Shown here: piece after piece, positions 10,171 to 28,448 of the stretch
Position numbering within the stretch: the stretch's first letter is position 1
Layout: each line of letters begins with the position of its first letter
NCBI GenBank assembly: GCA_003118195.1
Contig: BEXV01000727.1
Coordinates: 94,539 to 129,388, forward strand
DNA length: 34,850 nucleotides
Direction of reading: 5' to 3'
From: Hemicentrotus pulcherrimus
Lineage: Eukaryota > Echinodermata > Echinoidea > Camarodonta > Strongylocentrotidae
Program-made: the position numbers and the translations under genes
The notes under the pieces: model-generated
What the model was told of the DNA's origin: nothing
Seen by the model: the letters and a program-made list of their open reading frames with translations, nothing else
Database searches by the model: none

Positions 10171-10920
10171 TAAGGGTTGGCAAGAAATGTTATCATAATG
10201 CATGGACAAGAACGTAGCCATGAACATCTCTTTCCAAAAAAAGATTCTTTGTTTTACCTACCACTTCCCAAAAATAATTGTTTCCCATATATAATTTTAA
10301 AACTTGCAGTTCAGGCAAGACAGATTGCAAAAGACAGAGGATATTGCTATCTATTGAGCCAATTACTATTCTCTTAATCCATGAAATTGTTAATGATTGG
10401 CAATGTGTGTATATATTTATCATTTTAACCCCTCCGTCTGAGTAACTTTTTTACATTTGATTTCTACTTATTTATCCGGTTTCTAAAAATGAGCATTTAT
10501 ATCTTTCAAAAGATTTTCACCAGGATTAGAGAGGGACAAAAAAAAAGATGACTTGACGACAGTGATTCTTCCAAGAACAGTTAAGTATCGCCTTAACCAC
10601 GATGTCATTTGACTTTTGATTTCTTTAAATTGTTCATTATATTTGTGAATTACCAGTTTGGGAAAATCCATACAAAAGTCTATACCTAAATATCTAAAAT
10701 AATCATCAAACACCCAATTTAAATTTCTATTCAAAAGAACACCATCTTTCTTGTTTTTAAATCCTCCAATCCAAATCGCATGTGTCTTCTGTATATTAAC
10801 TTTTAAACCAGACATTGCATTATATCTATCTAAAATGTTTAATGCGCTGTTTAATTCTATTACTGACCCGTTCAATGCTAGAAGAGTACCATCTGCATAT
10901 TGAATTATTTTAAGTTGTCT
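10171..10920 (-). pseudogene. Non-LTR retrotransposon (L1/Tx1-like) reverse transcriptase, broken
   Basis: Minus-strand reading from 10920 gives the end of the reverse transcriptase: KIIQYADGTLLAL (the palm YxDD motif reads YADG), LNILDRYNAMSGLKVN, KTHAIWIG, YLGIDF and SWLRRYLTVLGRITVVKS. After a frameshift, 10423-10193 continues with SLTISWIKRIV, matching the connector after RT in L1-like ORF2. The second catalytic Asp is replaced by Gly, and frameshifts are present, so the copy is dead. Its 5' side is cut at about 10921 by a pyrimidine-rich insertion; the endonuclease and ORF1 are absent. The 3' continuation lies at 7787-6990. Confidence 0.8.
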
Positions 10921-11175
10921 TCTTCTTCGTCTTCAGTAGCAGTAGAGGCCACCGNCGGGCCACCCCTCTTTCATTCTTTTCCCTTCTCATTATTCTCCTT
11001 TTCCCAATTTTCTCTCCTCTCTCTTCCCTTTTCTTCCTTTCCCCCTCCTTTTTCTCATCTCCCCTATGTTCTCCTCCCTCTCTTCCCATTTTTTTTTCTC
11101 CCTCCCCCTTCCCCTTCTTAACGGGGAGGGGGGTGCACATGTGCCCCTTGTGCCCCCTTGAATCCGCCACTAGAA
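10921..11175 (+). mobile_element. Pyrimidine-rich insertion with an imperfect inverted end
   Basis: An abrupt switch from retrotransposon coding sequence to a C/T-rich tract ends at GAATCCGCCACTAG. The left edge CAGTAGAGGCCACCG and the right edge, inverted (CTAGTGGCGGATTC), are weakly similar, suggesting a small hAT-like MITE, but no clean target duplication could be read. One N at 10955. Retrotransposon coding sequence does not resume on the far side. Confidence 0.35.
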
Positions 11176-11390
11176 GGCGGTACTCTCATGAATATTTTGC
11201 ATTATATTGTTATCGGTTTTTGTACATCAATTTTTTTCTTGATAAAATAAAATGGCATCATGTTATTCATTTAAAGAGAAGAAAACTTAACTCATTTTGC
11301 AAAGGGATTCAGTGAAGCTTAAAAGTTAAATAATTGAAATTCAGCTCCTCTCATTTTGCAGATATCACTGATTTTATAATCGAATTACAG

Positions 11391-11698
11391 GACACTATAA
11401 TGTCCTTTGGCAAGACATTGATCTACATTTGCCACTTTCCACCCAAGTGTTAAATGGGTACCCGGTAGGATGCGAAAGCTAATGTGGTTAGGTTAGCAAG
11501 TGTGCGCTCATAAAAAAGACGCCTGGCTGGAATGCTCCCCAGGGAGTGGAGAATGTGCATACATTGTGTGCGGGTAAGCCTGAATCCTATGACCGGGGTA
11601 ATAATATATATATATATCTGTAAAGCGCTTTGGGAGGGCCTTCGGTCTTGAAAAGGGCTATATAAGAACTAGCTATTATCATTATTATTACAGTCACT
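11391..11698 (+). mobile_element. SINE-like element with ATT tail
   Basis: Contains GTCCTTTGGCAAGACATTGA, AAATGGGTACCCGGTAGG, then CTGTAAAGCGCTTTGGGAGG and GGGCTATATAAGAACTAGC followed by (ATT)-like sequence. The body and tail are typical of invertebrate deuterostome SINEs. The tail resembles the LINE tail at 32718 and the element at 31541. The tRNA-like head is not clear. Confidence 0.6.
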
Positions 11699-13299
11699 AG
11701 GACTGATTTATGCTTGATAGAAGAATTGCAGTATTGTAAGCTTAGGCACTACCACACTCCAACAACATATAGCTTTCAAGATCATTTTTTCTCATCCTTA
11801 ACCATTCATCAACAAGATTTTGCTTATCTCTTGTACAGGTGAGCTTATATATTGGAATGCTATACTCATAAATTATTTTACTCTAAATAATGTAGCTTAT
11901 CTGTGATCCAAACAATGTGCAGTTGAATTTACATTTAACAAATATGATTAAATAAAAATCTATATACTGGTATGCACCTGCAGCATGAACAATAATTAAG
12001 AGCAAGATCATTTTAAGACAAAACAAAAGAAAAGAAAAGGTTAATGGTCTGTGTACTAAAAATTGTTGATAGATATTCCGGTCTGAAGAATATAGTGCCT
12101 ATCTTCTGACAAGTGGACAATTTGCTGAGTAGGAATACTAATAAATAGATATAGCAATAGTCAAAGCTAGAAGTCCTATAGTTTTAAATCACCCCCCTCT
12201 TTATTCCACCCAAAAAAAATAATTTCTTAGCTACATATTTGTTCTATTTATTACTTTTCTAAGCATTATTTGTTCATGTATTGTAAAACAGCATCTGATG
12301 AACTAACACTTCAACAAGCTCTGCCTGCAGTTAGTTCTTCTTTTCTCATGCTTTTTCTATGATATTGTCATTTCATTGCATATTTTTATGATATAATTAT
12401 TCATTGTATTATGTTTTGCATGAGAAATAGAATCATTTGAATCACATTAGCCTATAGCTATTGTGAATTCATAACCCTTTAAACGTTAATCTAAGCATGA
12501 TTTTAATCACTCAACCAGATGGACCACTTTGAGTAATGGCCGACTGGCTTTAGAATACTGAAGTGACAAATTCTTTGCAATTTCTAATAAAAGTTCTATA
12601 ATGGCCCGTGGATAGTGGCTACCAAGCAGTCAGACTTATAAACAAGTATAACACGAACCACCACTATTGTCATCAACAAAAACATCTAACACAAAACAAT
12701 GGATATTTCCAATAAATGTATGTTTCCATGTCCGTTTTTCGAAAAGGCATTTATAAAAAAAAAAAAAAAANNNNNNCCCCCCCCCCCTCATATACACTAG
12801 TGGATTAGGGAATAAGGTAATATGGACCACCTTTCACTTGTACTCTTATCACTTATCTTACCAGTTCCTTATCTTTTCCACAATTCTTTCACTTCATGCT
12901 GTGTTTCCTGTATATCCCAACCATTTTACTAAAAGATCATTATCACTCCTCCATCTGATGGGTAGAACGCTAACATTTGATTAAAACGAAAGACTTGGTA
13001 TGAAATAACAATGCAAGATAAATAGTCTGTAATATAGGCATCAAATGTATTTTAATATCTAGCAATAACAATGTCATGAAATTACATACTTTCAATCAAT
13101 CACATCTTAATCGGCTTTAGAAATATTTCACTACATATATTTAAGCTAATACAGGCTACGCTGATATACATGTATGGTTACATTTATACACTTGCATATA
13201 GAAGGTTCAGGCAGATAACTCCTAGGATTTATCATCACCAGTCTTCCTAAACAGGTAGTAAATGAAGGTACATGATCAGTAGTGATTCCAAAGCCCAAA
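11699..13299. other. No gene recognised
   Basis: AT-rich sequence without a convincing exon. It includes a poly-A tract of about 17 nt followed by six Ns at 12771-12776 and a C run of about 11, which is an assembly gap. Confidence 0.5.
12771..12776. other. Assembly gap (six Ns)
   Basis: Six Ns lie between a poly-A and a poly-C run. Single Ns also occur at 10955 and 16952, the latter at the end of a long G run. Confidence 0.98.
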
Positions 13300-13493
13300 T
13301 ACAGTAAAACCTGTCTATAAAGACTACCCAAGGGAAACCAGAATATTCGTCTTTATAGGCAGGTGGACTTTGTACAGGTTCCTTTAGTACATGTTTTAAT
13401 GAGAAACCATTTTAAAGAGAAACCATTTTTAAGGGAAACAAGAAATATGGTCTTTGTAGACAGGTGGTCTTTCTATACAAGTTTGACTGTACC
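13300..13493. repeat. Palindromic repeat R5 (GTCTTTATAGACAGGT family), copy 1
   Basis: The ends are inverted: TACAGTAAAACCTGTCTATA at the left and AGTTTGACTGTACC at the right. Internal blocks include CCCAAGGGAAAC and GGTCTTTGTAGACAGGTGGT. Related copies are listed at 15139, 17259, 17396 and 24319. A non-coding MITE is the likely class. Confidence 0.6.
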
Positions 13494-13855
13494 TAGATTG
13501 ACATATCAATCACACTGTGATAGTTAATATCTTTCATACCTTAATTTGAAAGCTTAATTTTCCCTTTAAACCTGTGTGTGTGCATTGGCCATGAGTTTTA
13601 ATACAAAACAATCATGTTACATATTGCTTCAAAAAAAATGGCTACTTGAAACTAAAATTTAATTTTAGTAGATCTCAAACTCGAAAACCACATGCTTAGC
13701 TTGCTCAACTAATATTTTTCAATAACTTTGATTTGATATTCAAAATATTGAGGAGGACATCTTGTAGTCATAGGTGGCCTAAAAGCAGGGTGATTTAAAA
13801 CCTTATTTTCTATTGGTCACCTTACAGTGCAAATTTTCTTGGGTTGTTGAATTCA

Positions 13856-14070
13856 CTATGAACATAACTGACAAAAGAGCGGACAAAATATACAGTTCCT
13901 TAGGTAGACAAAGGAACATCCCTTCACTGCTATTATGTAAATAGGTGAATATGCATGTGACACCTGTTCTACACATTTTTACAGAATAGCAGTGAAGGGA
14001 TGTTCCTTTGTCTGCCTGAGAAACTGTATATTTTGTCCGCTTTCTTTGTCAGTCATGTTTATAGTGATTA
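13856..14070. repeat. Large near-perfect hairpin R3
   Basis: The left arm, about 13856-13944 (GACAAAAGAGCGGACAAAAT ... CATCCCTTCACTGCTATTAT), is the inverse complement of the right arm, about 13977-14070, with few mismatches. The central loop is about 30 nt. A single-arm relative is at 4108-4212. It has the form of a foldback MITE. Confidence 0.8.
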
Positions 14071-14372
14071 CAGGTGCAGTTTGCTACAATATTAAGTAGC
14101 AAAAAAATGTATAGCATCAGTCACATATATTTTACAAAAAGCATTTTTACAATTCTGAATTTATTGACAAATTGTTGTGGTTGAGACATAAGTCATGTAG
14201 AAATAAACACAAGTCTCTCATTCTAGTGCTCCTGGTTACACGACAGTGGCTTCACTTGTCATAGAATCGATCCCCAAAAGAGAGTGAAAATGCTATTTAG
14301 TCAAAGAAGTATAACAAAGAATTGACACGATTAAAGAAAAAAATCCTCAAGATGCTTGATGTTCAACATCAA

Positions 14373-14520
14373 GGGGGGTGTTTCACAAAGCCTTTGTTCA
14401 ATGACAAATGACAAACATCAGTGACAAATCTGCTGATGACCAATCAGAAACAAGGATTTCAGTAGCTTATAACAAAAAAAAGTCATTTGTCATTGGTGAC
14501 AAGTTTTGTGAAACGCCCCC
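14373..14520. mobile_element. GTTTCACAAA palindromic MITE (R6), copy 1
   Basis: Ends GGGGGGTGTTTCACAAAG and TTTTGTGAAACGCCCCC are inverted. Inside are CAGTGACAAAT, CTGATGACCAATCAGAA, TAGCTTATAACAAAA and TCATTTGTCATTG, shared with the copies near 20.8 and 28.2 kb. Non-coding. Confidence 0.75.
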
Positions 14521-14580
14521 AGGAGTCAAGCCTTACTTTAAAGACAATTCAAAAGAAACAATTCATAAGAAATAGACCTC

Positions 14581-14775
14581 TTAAAGCCCCTCTGCACTAG
14601 TTTGGCCAAGAGGGATTAGACCTCCCAGCATGTCACTGACAGGTGGTTATCTCATCAACTCAGCTCTCAATTAACATAAGAAAAAGTGGATCACTGGGGA
14701 CCAACAGGTACCGCTTAGGCATTGTTTGCCATATAGAGGGAGCAAGTAGCTACAAGTAGTGCAGTGGGGCTTTAA
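14581..14775 (+). mobile_element. piggyBac-type MITE, copy B
   Basis: TTAA at both ends, with inverted termini TTAAAGCCCCTCTGCACTA and TAGTGCAGTGGGGCTTTAA. At 195 bp it is almost the same length as copy A and clearly the same family. Confidence 0.8.
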
Positions 14776-15138
14776 GCAGTTACTCTTTACATAAAGCTTT
14801 CAACAAGAATGTTTAAATAAAATACAATAGGTGTCCTGGTTGTTAATTTTAGGGAAATTAAAACTCTACAAGACGATCAGAAATCTTTTGTTTCCTTATT
14901 CATAAGACCATACGAAATGCGGACAATGCTAGAAGTACCATTGTTTTCGTTTCTTTCCCCCGTCTTCTTTCACTTCCCCTATCACAATGCTCTCTTACAA
15001 ATCATATTTAAATTAACATGCAATCATATTCTCACATATTCATTGTACAAAAGAGTTCATAATCTGACACCATCCTAATCACTTCTTGTTTTTAGACGTT
15101 GTCAAATGCACGATATATGAGATGCCTTGAAGTACATG

Positions 15139-15205
15139 TACAGTGAAACCTGTCTATAAAGACCACCCAAGACAGGTAGTTACTAAAAGCAGGTTTGACT
15201 GTACC
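15139..15205. repeat. R5 repeat, short copy 2
   Basis: TACAGTGAAACCTGTCTATA at the left and GGTTTGACTGTACC at the right, with most of the interior deleted. Confidence 0.6.
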
Positions 15206-15754
15206 GTTATAAGTTCCCTTGCTTATAATGGCATTTCAAATAATGGGCTAAAAGGCTAAAATAGAAACCCTTTACCACTTCACATCCTCTCCTTCTCAAT
15301 GATGTCTGCATATGTCTGACATAGCTATAAATACATTACATTCATGAATCAGTGTAAAAAATACTTTTCTGATTACAGGTACAGGTGCTCCTTTAGGAAA
15401 AGTTGTTGTAAAACTGATTTTCTCAGAGATATTTATGCAGAGCTCTTATTCAGTTTTGTAGCTATCTAGAGCTAAATCGCCCACTGCTGCTGTATTTCTT
15501 TTTTCAACTGCCATGAACACTCCTTAGGTGCTACTGTTTACATAATCTGGATGTTAATATGGGTAAGTGAGCATATTCATTGAGACCTGGTTCAATGTCA
15601 TGAGTTCCTACAGTTGAACAGCATGTATTGTTTCTCAGCGATCATGGACCTGGTTGTATAGTTTGTATTGTTTCTCAGCGATTATGGACCTAGTTGTATA
15701 GTTTGTATTGTTTCTCAGCGATTATGGACCTGGTTGAATAGATTGTATTGTTTC

Positions 15755-22705
<6,951 letters not shown>

Positions 22706-23277
22706 AATCGCAGATTTTCTTCAGAATTTTGGAGATGTTCATAAAAGTTAGCTTACTCTTTTTTTTTCTAGAGCAATTTCAAGCGGTGCCAATTTGCGTA
22801 CGTCAACATAGAATGCATATGTAAACCAAGAAGTGAAAGTAATTTGTTATTTTCCACTCTAGCTAGTACATAAGGTTAATAATTAATTACTTGATTAAAT
22901 GGTTGTAGCAGGATTCCTCGTTAAGCTAGAATAAAATTCACTGGTTTATTATGTTTTCGTTTGGTACCTCTATTTGCCCTTTGGCAATATATGTGTCAAT
23001 ATTGACTAGACTCTAGTACTTTTTTTGTTTTATAATTGTCACAATTTTTTTCTTCAATAGAAATAATTATTCACATACTTTTAAAGGTAAAGACCAGTAT
23101 TGGAAACGCCCCAATTTCAAAAAATGAAATGGAAGCTCTCATTACGGGTCTCATTACCACTATACGTGAAAGAATATATTTTGACTAATACATGCTGATA
23201 ACAAATTTGCCGGGATATTGCCTAATACTAATTGATTTGGTAAATTAGTATATCTATTTGACTGTGAGAGATATAGG
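22706..23277 (-). promoter_or_regulatory. COPS5: Presumed COPS5 5' flank; otherwise no gene
   Basis: Directly upstream of the COPS5 start. On the minus strand a CRE-like TGACGTAC and an AATTGGC (inverted CCAAT-like) lie about 85-110 nt before the ATG, with no clear TATA box. This is position-based inference; the rest is AT-rich and unassigned. Confidence 0.3.
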
Positions 23278-23465
23278 GTAGTCCCATCTTTCTATGTATA
23301 GTGCTTGTAACTTTACGAAGAATGGGCCAAATTTCTTATCATTTTGATGATTCCATGAATCTTGCAGTACACAACATATGCTAGATGATCAACCTTTTCT
23401 GATTATAAATTCCAAAACGTTTCTTTCACAATGCAATCGTATGACCATAACTCGTCTTTACCTTT
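23278..23465 (+). repeat. Dispersed repeat R1, copy 2
   Basis: Matches 2650-2835: GTCCCATCTTTCTATGTATA, AAGAATGGGCCAAATTTCTT and TTTCACAATGCAATC, with scattered differences. Confidence 0.6.
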
Positions 23466-24318
23466 AATGATAATATAATAATTATATATCAGTTTTCTTA
23501 TGTATAACTGATTTTCTTAAAAAAGTGAAGATATGGCGTATACATTCAATACTGAATGAACGCCATTAATTACCAACAACAACAACGATTATATAATCAC
23601 TGAAAATATGAGAATTTTAAATTTGCTGAATCAGCAGTTTCTCCAAAAAAATCATACCTTTCTAATATTTGTCTGACATATATTTCATATATATATAAAC
23701 AAGTCTGCTAATTATCAGTTCTCTGATTTTTCTGCTCTCTTTTTAAGAGTAAATAGTTTACTATTAGGGTAGGATTTCTCTTAAATATTCGAGAATATCC
23801 ATTAACCCAACATATCATAAAACTAGATAATCTGATTTATTGGCCAATCTAGAGTTGCATGAAAGCTTGTTGAATGATTCATGACAAATGCATGGATATG
23901 TGTGAGTTTATGACTGCATGGTGCCAGCCAAATGCGGCAAAGACACTTTCTCTAATTCTGTGAGATCTCAATCTAATCCCAGAATTTGAAAAGGGGGCTT
24001 AATCATGCATGAAGCACAGATTTGCTATGGTCGGTCATGCAGCCAAAAGTTTTTTGTATTTTGTTAAAATCAGAAAAACAGCAAAAATACAAGCAACCAA
24101 GGAAACAAAATTTAAGTTTAAATGTTTTCAAATGCAGTCAGTTTGAAATATATGGCACAAAACAATGCATAACGAATGCCAAAGGGAGACATTTTTGGTG
24201 ATTTCAGCGAGACAAAAGTTGCAATTTGACACATATCTGAATGAGAATTTTGATATTATTTAGCCTAACCAAGTTCATAGAGAAGTATATTATCAGCTCT
24301 ATGTCCTAACCATAGTGA
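23466..24318. other. No gene recognised
   Basis: AT-rich intergenic DNA between COPS5 and the next gene. No exon, RNA gene or clear repeat was read. Confidence 0.5.
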
Positions 24319-24471
24319 AGTCAACCCTGTTTATTATAAGGCAACCCAAGGGAAAGAGAGAAAGTGGTCGCTTTAGACAGGTAGCCTTTTATAAACAAGG
24401 TCTTTAACAAACATTCATCTCTTTAATTAGGGAGACAACATTTATGGCCATTATAGAAAGGTTTGACTTTA
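24319..24471. repeat. R5 repeat, copy 5
   Basis: GTCAACCCTGTTTATTATAA, CCCAAGGGAAAG, GTGGTCGCTTTAGACAGGTA and the end AAAGGTTTGACTTTAC are diverged forms of the R5 blocks. Confidence 0.5.
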
Positions 24472-24942
24472 CTGCTATGACATAAAATTATGATTTTTCT
24501 GCATTTATAACAACTTTTTTTTGCATCCCAATTTGGGCACAGCTACCTTAGTTGGCATCCACTCCAGAAAATAACAGATCACAGCAATATTACTTCTATA
24601 AGAGAACAGTATTACCGTCTCTCTGTTTTAATTTCATCTTCATGTCATTGTCACATTACGTAATTGCTTTGAAGGCCTTTATACACATTCAAGCTCATGT
24701 ACATGTTATATACACTTAACACAAAATACATAGATTGTTATGAGCGGACTGATCTAAATAATTTCTTAAGACACTTCTATCATAAATATATTGAATCACA
24801 CACACATATTCTAAATGCAAGTCATTCATGAAGAATGCTTACTCTAATCAAGGTATCATCAGAGTCACTGTTCAGCATTTGACAGAAATATTTCACAATA
24901 ATCACAGCTGAATTCATATTTTTAATTAATTATTCCATATTA

Positions 24943-25227
24943 AAGGAAACCTCACCCCAAGAAATAATTTGAGCTAACCTAATTCTATTTGTTATTTTCT
25001 TGCCCATTAATCTACAAGATTCCCCACCAAACTGTAAGGAGCAAGATATTCTCAGCATAATGAATACCTTTTTTCAGCACAACATGGGCATCACCATGCT
25101 AAAAGGCATTACATCAGGCCAAGAATATCTTCCAATTATATACTGGTTGTTCATTTCGCGGAAGGAATATTGTACATTAATTTCAGGATATATTACCTAC
25201 ACTTATTCTTCAGGTTGAGGTTTCCTT
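24943..25227. mobile_element. TA-flanked MITE, 285 bp
   Basis: Inverted termini AAGGAAACCTCA and TGAGGTTTCCTT are flanked by TA on each side (24941-24942 and 25228-25229), consistent with a Tc1/mariner-type insertion. No transposase. A 72-codon open frame across it looks incidental. Confidence 0.65.
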
Positions 25228-25229
25228 TA

Positions 25230-26561
25230 GATAATGATATGTCAATATATAATTCTACATAAATAAGACAATGGAAGAATCCTCAATATGATATATCATA
25301 TGAAACAAGCAAAGAGATATGCACTTTGAATACTTCAACTATTCCACTTTTCTTGGCAATGTCTTTCCCTGGATATAGTTGTTTTGTTACATGTACCTAC
25401 ATACACTGTACATATACTTCACTGCTAAATAAAACATATATATCTCTCCCTGTTCCCTATGTTCTGGCACATATGAAATTGGTAGGAACCGAAAATTTCA
25501 TTAACATCATAAATTTTTCAAAATATTCCAATATATAATTGAAAAAACAAGAAAATGAAGAGATTATCAGCAACCCCCACCCCCCCCCCCCTAAAGAAGT
25601 TTTTTCCCCTTAATGATTTGAAAGGTTCTCGTTCTTGAAAATTTGTCATGGTAAGTAGAATAATAATGAATATTCAAATAAAAGAAGAGAAAGAAATTGA
25701 GGAAAATGAGATGGCGGAAAGAATGAAATGAAAATGATAAACAATGAAATAGACATCAAACAAAAAAAGAAGAGACAACTATGTGGCCTTTTTCCATATG
25801 CGAAAAATATATATTTTCTTTTTATCTTATTGAAAATTAAACCATTTTTCTTAAATACTTTTATGGGGGAAGAAAATGGGAAAAAATCTTAGACTAAGGA
25901 TTAGAAGGAAAAGATAGATGAAACATATATCCAGAATTGAAAATATTTTTAAAAACAAATTTTCTGGACTGTTTTTCCACTATTTATATTTATAAAACTA
26001 TTTTTCGACTACTTTATATTTTATTGAGAAAACCATGGAAGAGCAGCAAAAAAGACGGATCATGAGAATGCTTAAGGGTTAGAGAGTAAGAAACAAACAA
26101 CAAATATATAGTAAATGTATACTCATAATAATAGTCAAGGTGAACTGATTAAGTTGGTTTTTATAAAAGCAAAACAACGAGAACAAAAATTCGTGAAAGT
26201 TAAGCAATATTCGATTAACAATTTAGCATTGTTTGCTATCAGTCAAACACAAATTAGCAACACTTTGACGTATCATGCAAGCTCCTCTCCAATTTGCCCT
26301 GTACAGACAATTTCATAAACTGTCATTATTAGTATTAGTAATGGAATAGATTTGTTTCATACAGGGGTTGTATACAAAAAAATATATTTGCAATAATTAT
26401 ATTTAGGGTGAATGTGTGATTGACAAAAGGGAAAATATAGATTATTTTTAGCATGTGTCAAATGGGAGGGGACCTCGCAGAATATGTCACAGAGTTTTCT
26501 AATGTAAGCTAACTCTGGTTTTCTTGTGATACCGGTAATATCAATCAATCAATTAATCAAC
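25230..26561. other. No gene recognised
   Basis: Very AT-rich with a C run near 25575. Several short open frames have no recognisable domain or splice context. Confidence 0.5.
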
Positions 26562-26992
26562 TTGACTTTCCTTCAATTTCATTATCAACATTCAATTCGT
26601 AGATTAGGGAATGGTAAATAAATACTTTGGTCGATGGCTTACAACTTGCATTTCCTTCAATTTCATTGTCAACATTCAATTCGTAGATTAGGGAATAGTA
26701 AATAAATACTTTGGTCGATGGCTTACAGCTTGCCTTTCCTTCAATAGTATTATCAACATTCAATTCAGAGATTTGGGAATGGTAAATAAATACTTTGGTC
26801 GATGGCTTACAGCTTGCCTTTCCTTCAATAGTATTGTCAACATTCAATTCGTAGATTAGGGAATAGTAAATAAATACTTCGGTTAATGGCTTACAGCTTG
26901 CCTTTCCTTCAATAGTATTGTCAACATTCAATTCATAGATTTGAGAATGGTAAATAAATACTTCGGTTTATGACTTTCAAGTTGGAATGTCG
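26562..26992 (-). repeat. 84-bp minisatellite, about five units, open on the minus strand
   Basis: The word CAACATTCAATTC recurs at 26586, 26670, 26754, 26838 and 26922, exactly 84 bp apart. Because 84 is a multiple of three, one minus-strand frame stays open from 26931 to 26557 and would encode 28-residue repeats with NVDNTIEGKASCKPSTK and VFIYYSLIYEL. There is no recognisable domain, and whether it is translated is unknown. Units differ by substitutions but not by indels. Confidence 0.9.
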
Positions 26993-27358
26993 CTTTTCGA
27001 AATGAAGACAAAAAGAAATGGAACTTTAGCTTACGAAAGACTTTGACAAAATATGTTTCAAATTTCTTCGCAATAGTTACTGTTATCTTAATTAAACTCT
27101 TCTACTATGTCCATACTTGGAAAGTATCTTATACATGTTTATGATGTTTATTGAAACAGCTAAAACTTCTGTAGTTCATCCTTGTAAAAAACAACGTAAG
27201 GTCAAATCTGACTGATTTTGAGCAAGAACAGCCCATTCAGCCATTTCAGAATTCAGGAAATAAATATTGACCTCTATCAGTGAGCTTTAGTGTCATTACC
27301 AGGAAACATGGGAATAATGGAAAGATATTAAAGTTTATGTCAAGTTCATCATGTACCA

Positions 27359-27480
27359 CGCATCAAGGATCTAGGCCTCTGATTGGTCAAAAGTGTGGGC
27401 ATCAATTCGCTCCTGACTGCGTATCAAGAATCTAGGCCTGTGATTGGTCAAAACTGTGGGCGTCAATTCACACCTTACTG
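27359..27480 (+). repeat. Two tandem 61-bp units
   Basis: ATCTAGGCCTCTGATTGGTC and ATCTAGGCCTGTGATTGGTC start near-identical units offset by 61 bp, each ending in a GTGGGC(A/G)TCAATTC-type block. The second unit ends at the hAT insertion site. Confidence 0.85.
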
Positions 27481-27876
27481 TAGTGCTGTCATCGACAAGC
27501 CTTCTGTCGACAACCTTGTCGATAAAAGTGCATTTTTACGGAAAGGCGACATGTCGACAGGGATAGTATATTGTCAACAAGAATCAACCCATTTATAGGC
27601 TTTACACGCACTTTAAATCATTTTACAAACAGCACTGTTTTTTATAACAAAACACTTTGGTTTTGTGTAATTTGTATTTTAAAGTGAACACAAAATCGAA
27701 ATCGGTCATCTTACTTACCGCTGCAGCAAATAAAAATCATTCACGAACAATTGTTGGCATGCACGCCGGTGTTGGAAGGATTGCATTCTTCCAACCATCT
27801 GTCGACAATGTGTCGTTGTCGGCTAAAATTCAAGACGACATGTCGACAAAGATTTTTTTTCTCGATGACAGCACTA
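27481..27876. mobile_element. hAT-type MITE with perfect 8-bp target duplication
   Basis: Inverted termini TAGTGCTGTCATCGA and TCGATGACAGCACTA bound 396 bp, flanked on both sides by CCTTACTG (27473-27480 and 27877-27884). Internal TGTCGACA words recur near both ends. An 8-bp duplication is the hAT signature. It is non-coding; the small open frame inside has no known domain. Confidence 0.85.
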
Positions 27877-28190
27877 CCTTACTGAGGCCGGGTTATGGTT
27901 AAATCTGTAGCACCTTGTAGGTGATTGTTGCACTGTCCTATGCTCCTTGACTCATCACATGGCACAGTCAATTTTAACAATCAAATTTGGCAATAGCTTA
28001 AACTCTATCCCTTAAAGCAGTCAATGTTTGTATACTATGACAATGTCCAAAGAAAGGAAACAAAAGAAATTTTTAAAAAATGTGTGGGATCGTGTGTGTA
28101 CTGCTTAGACTACCCTGGAAAATATCATCTTGTAGAATTGAGAGTGGATTGGGTGAATAACATCTTCCCTGTAGCATGGCTAGACTCCTG

Positions 28191-28336
28191 GGGGGCGTTT
28201 CACAAAACGTATCATCAGTGACAAATGATGGTTTTTGTTATAAGCTACTGAAATCCCTGCTTCTGATGGGTTGTCAACAGATTTGTCACTGATTATTGTC
28301 ATTTGTCATTGAAAAAAGGCTTTGTGAAACGGGTCC
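28191..28336. mobile_element. R6 MITE, copy near the unidentified gene's 3' end
   Basis: Inverted ends GGGGGCGTTTCACAAAA and TTTGTGAAACGGGTCC, with CATCAGTGACAAATGATGG, TATAAGCTACTGAAAT and GTCATTTGTCATTGAAA inside. A CTGG flanks both ends and may be a short target duplication. Confidence 0.75.
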
Positions 28337-28448
28337 CTGGTTGATCATACCCTAGGATTGGGTGTAGACAATCGAGGACTGCTTTATGTAGCCTAGCCAA
28401 ACTGCTTGCTCTCATCGCGCTGCTGAAGTGGGTGTGGTCTACTGAAGA

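Noticed and set aside
9883..10173. 96-codon plus-strand open frame
   Set aside because: It runs into the transposon terminal inverted repeat and has no transposase-like motif.
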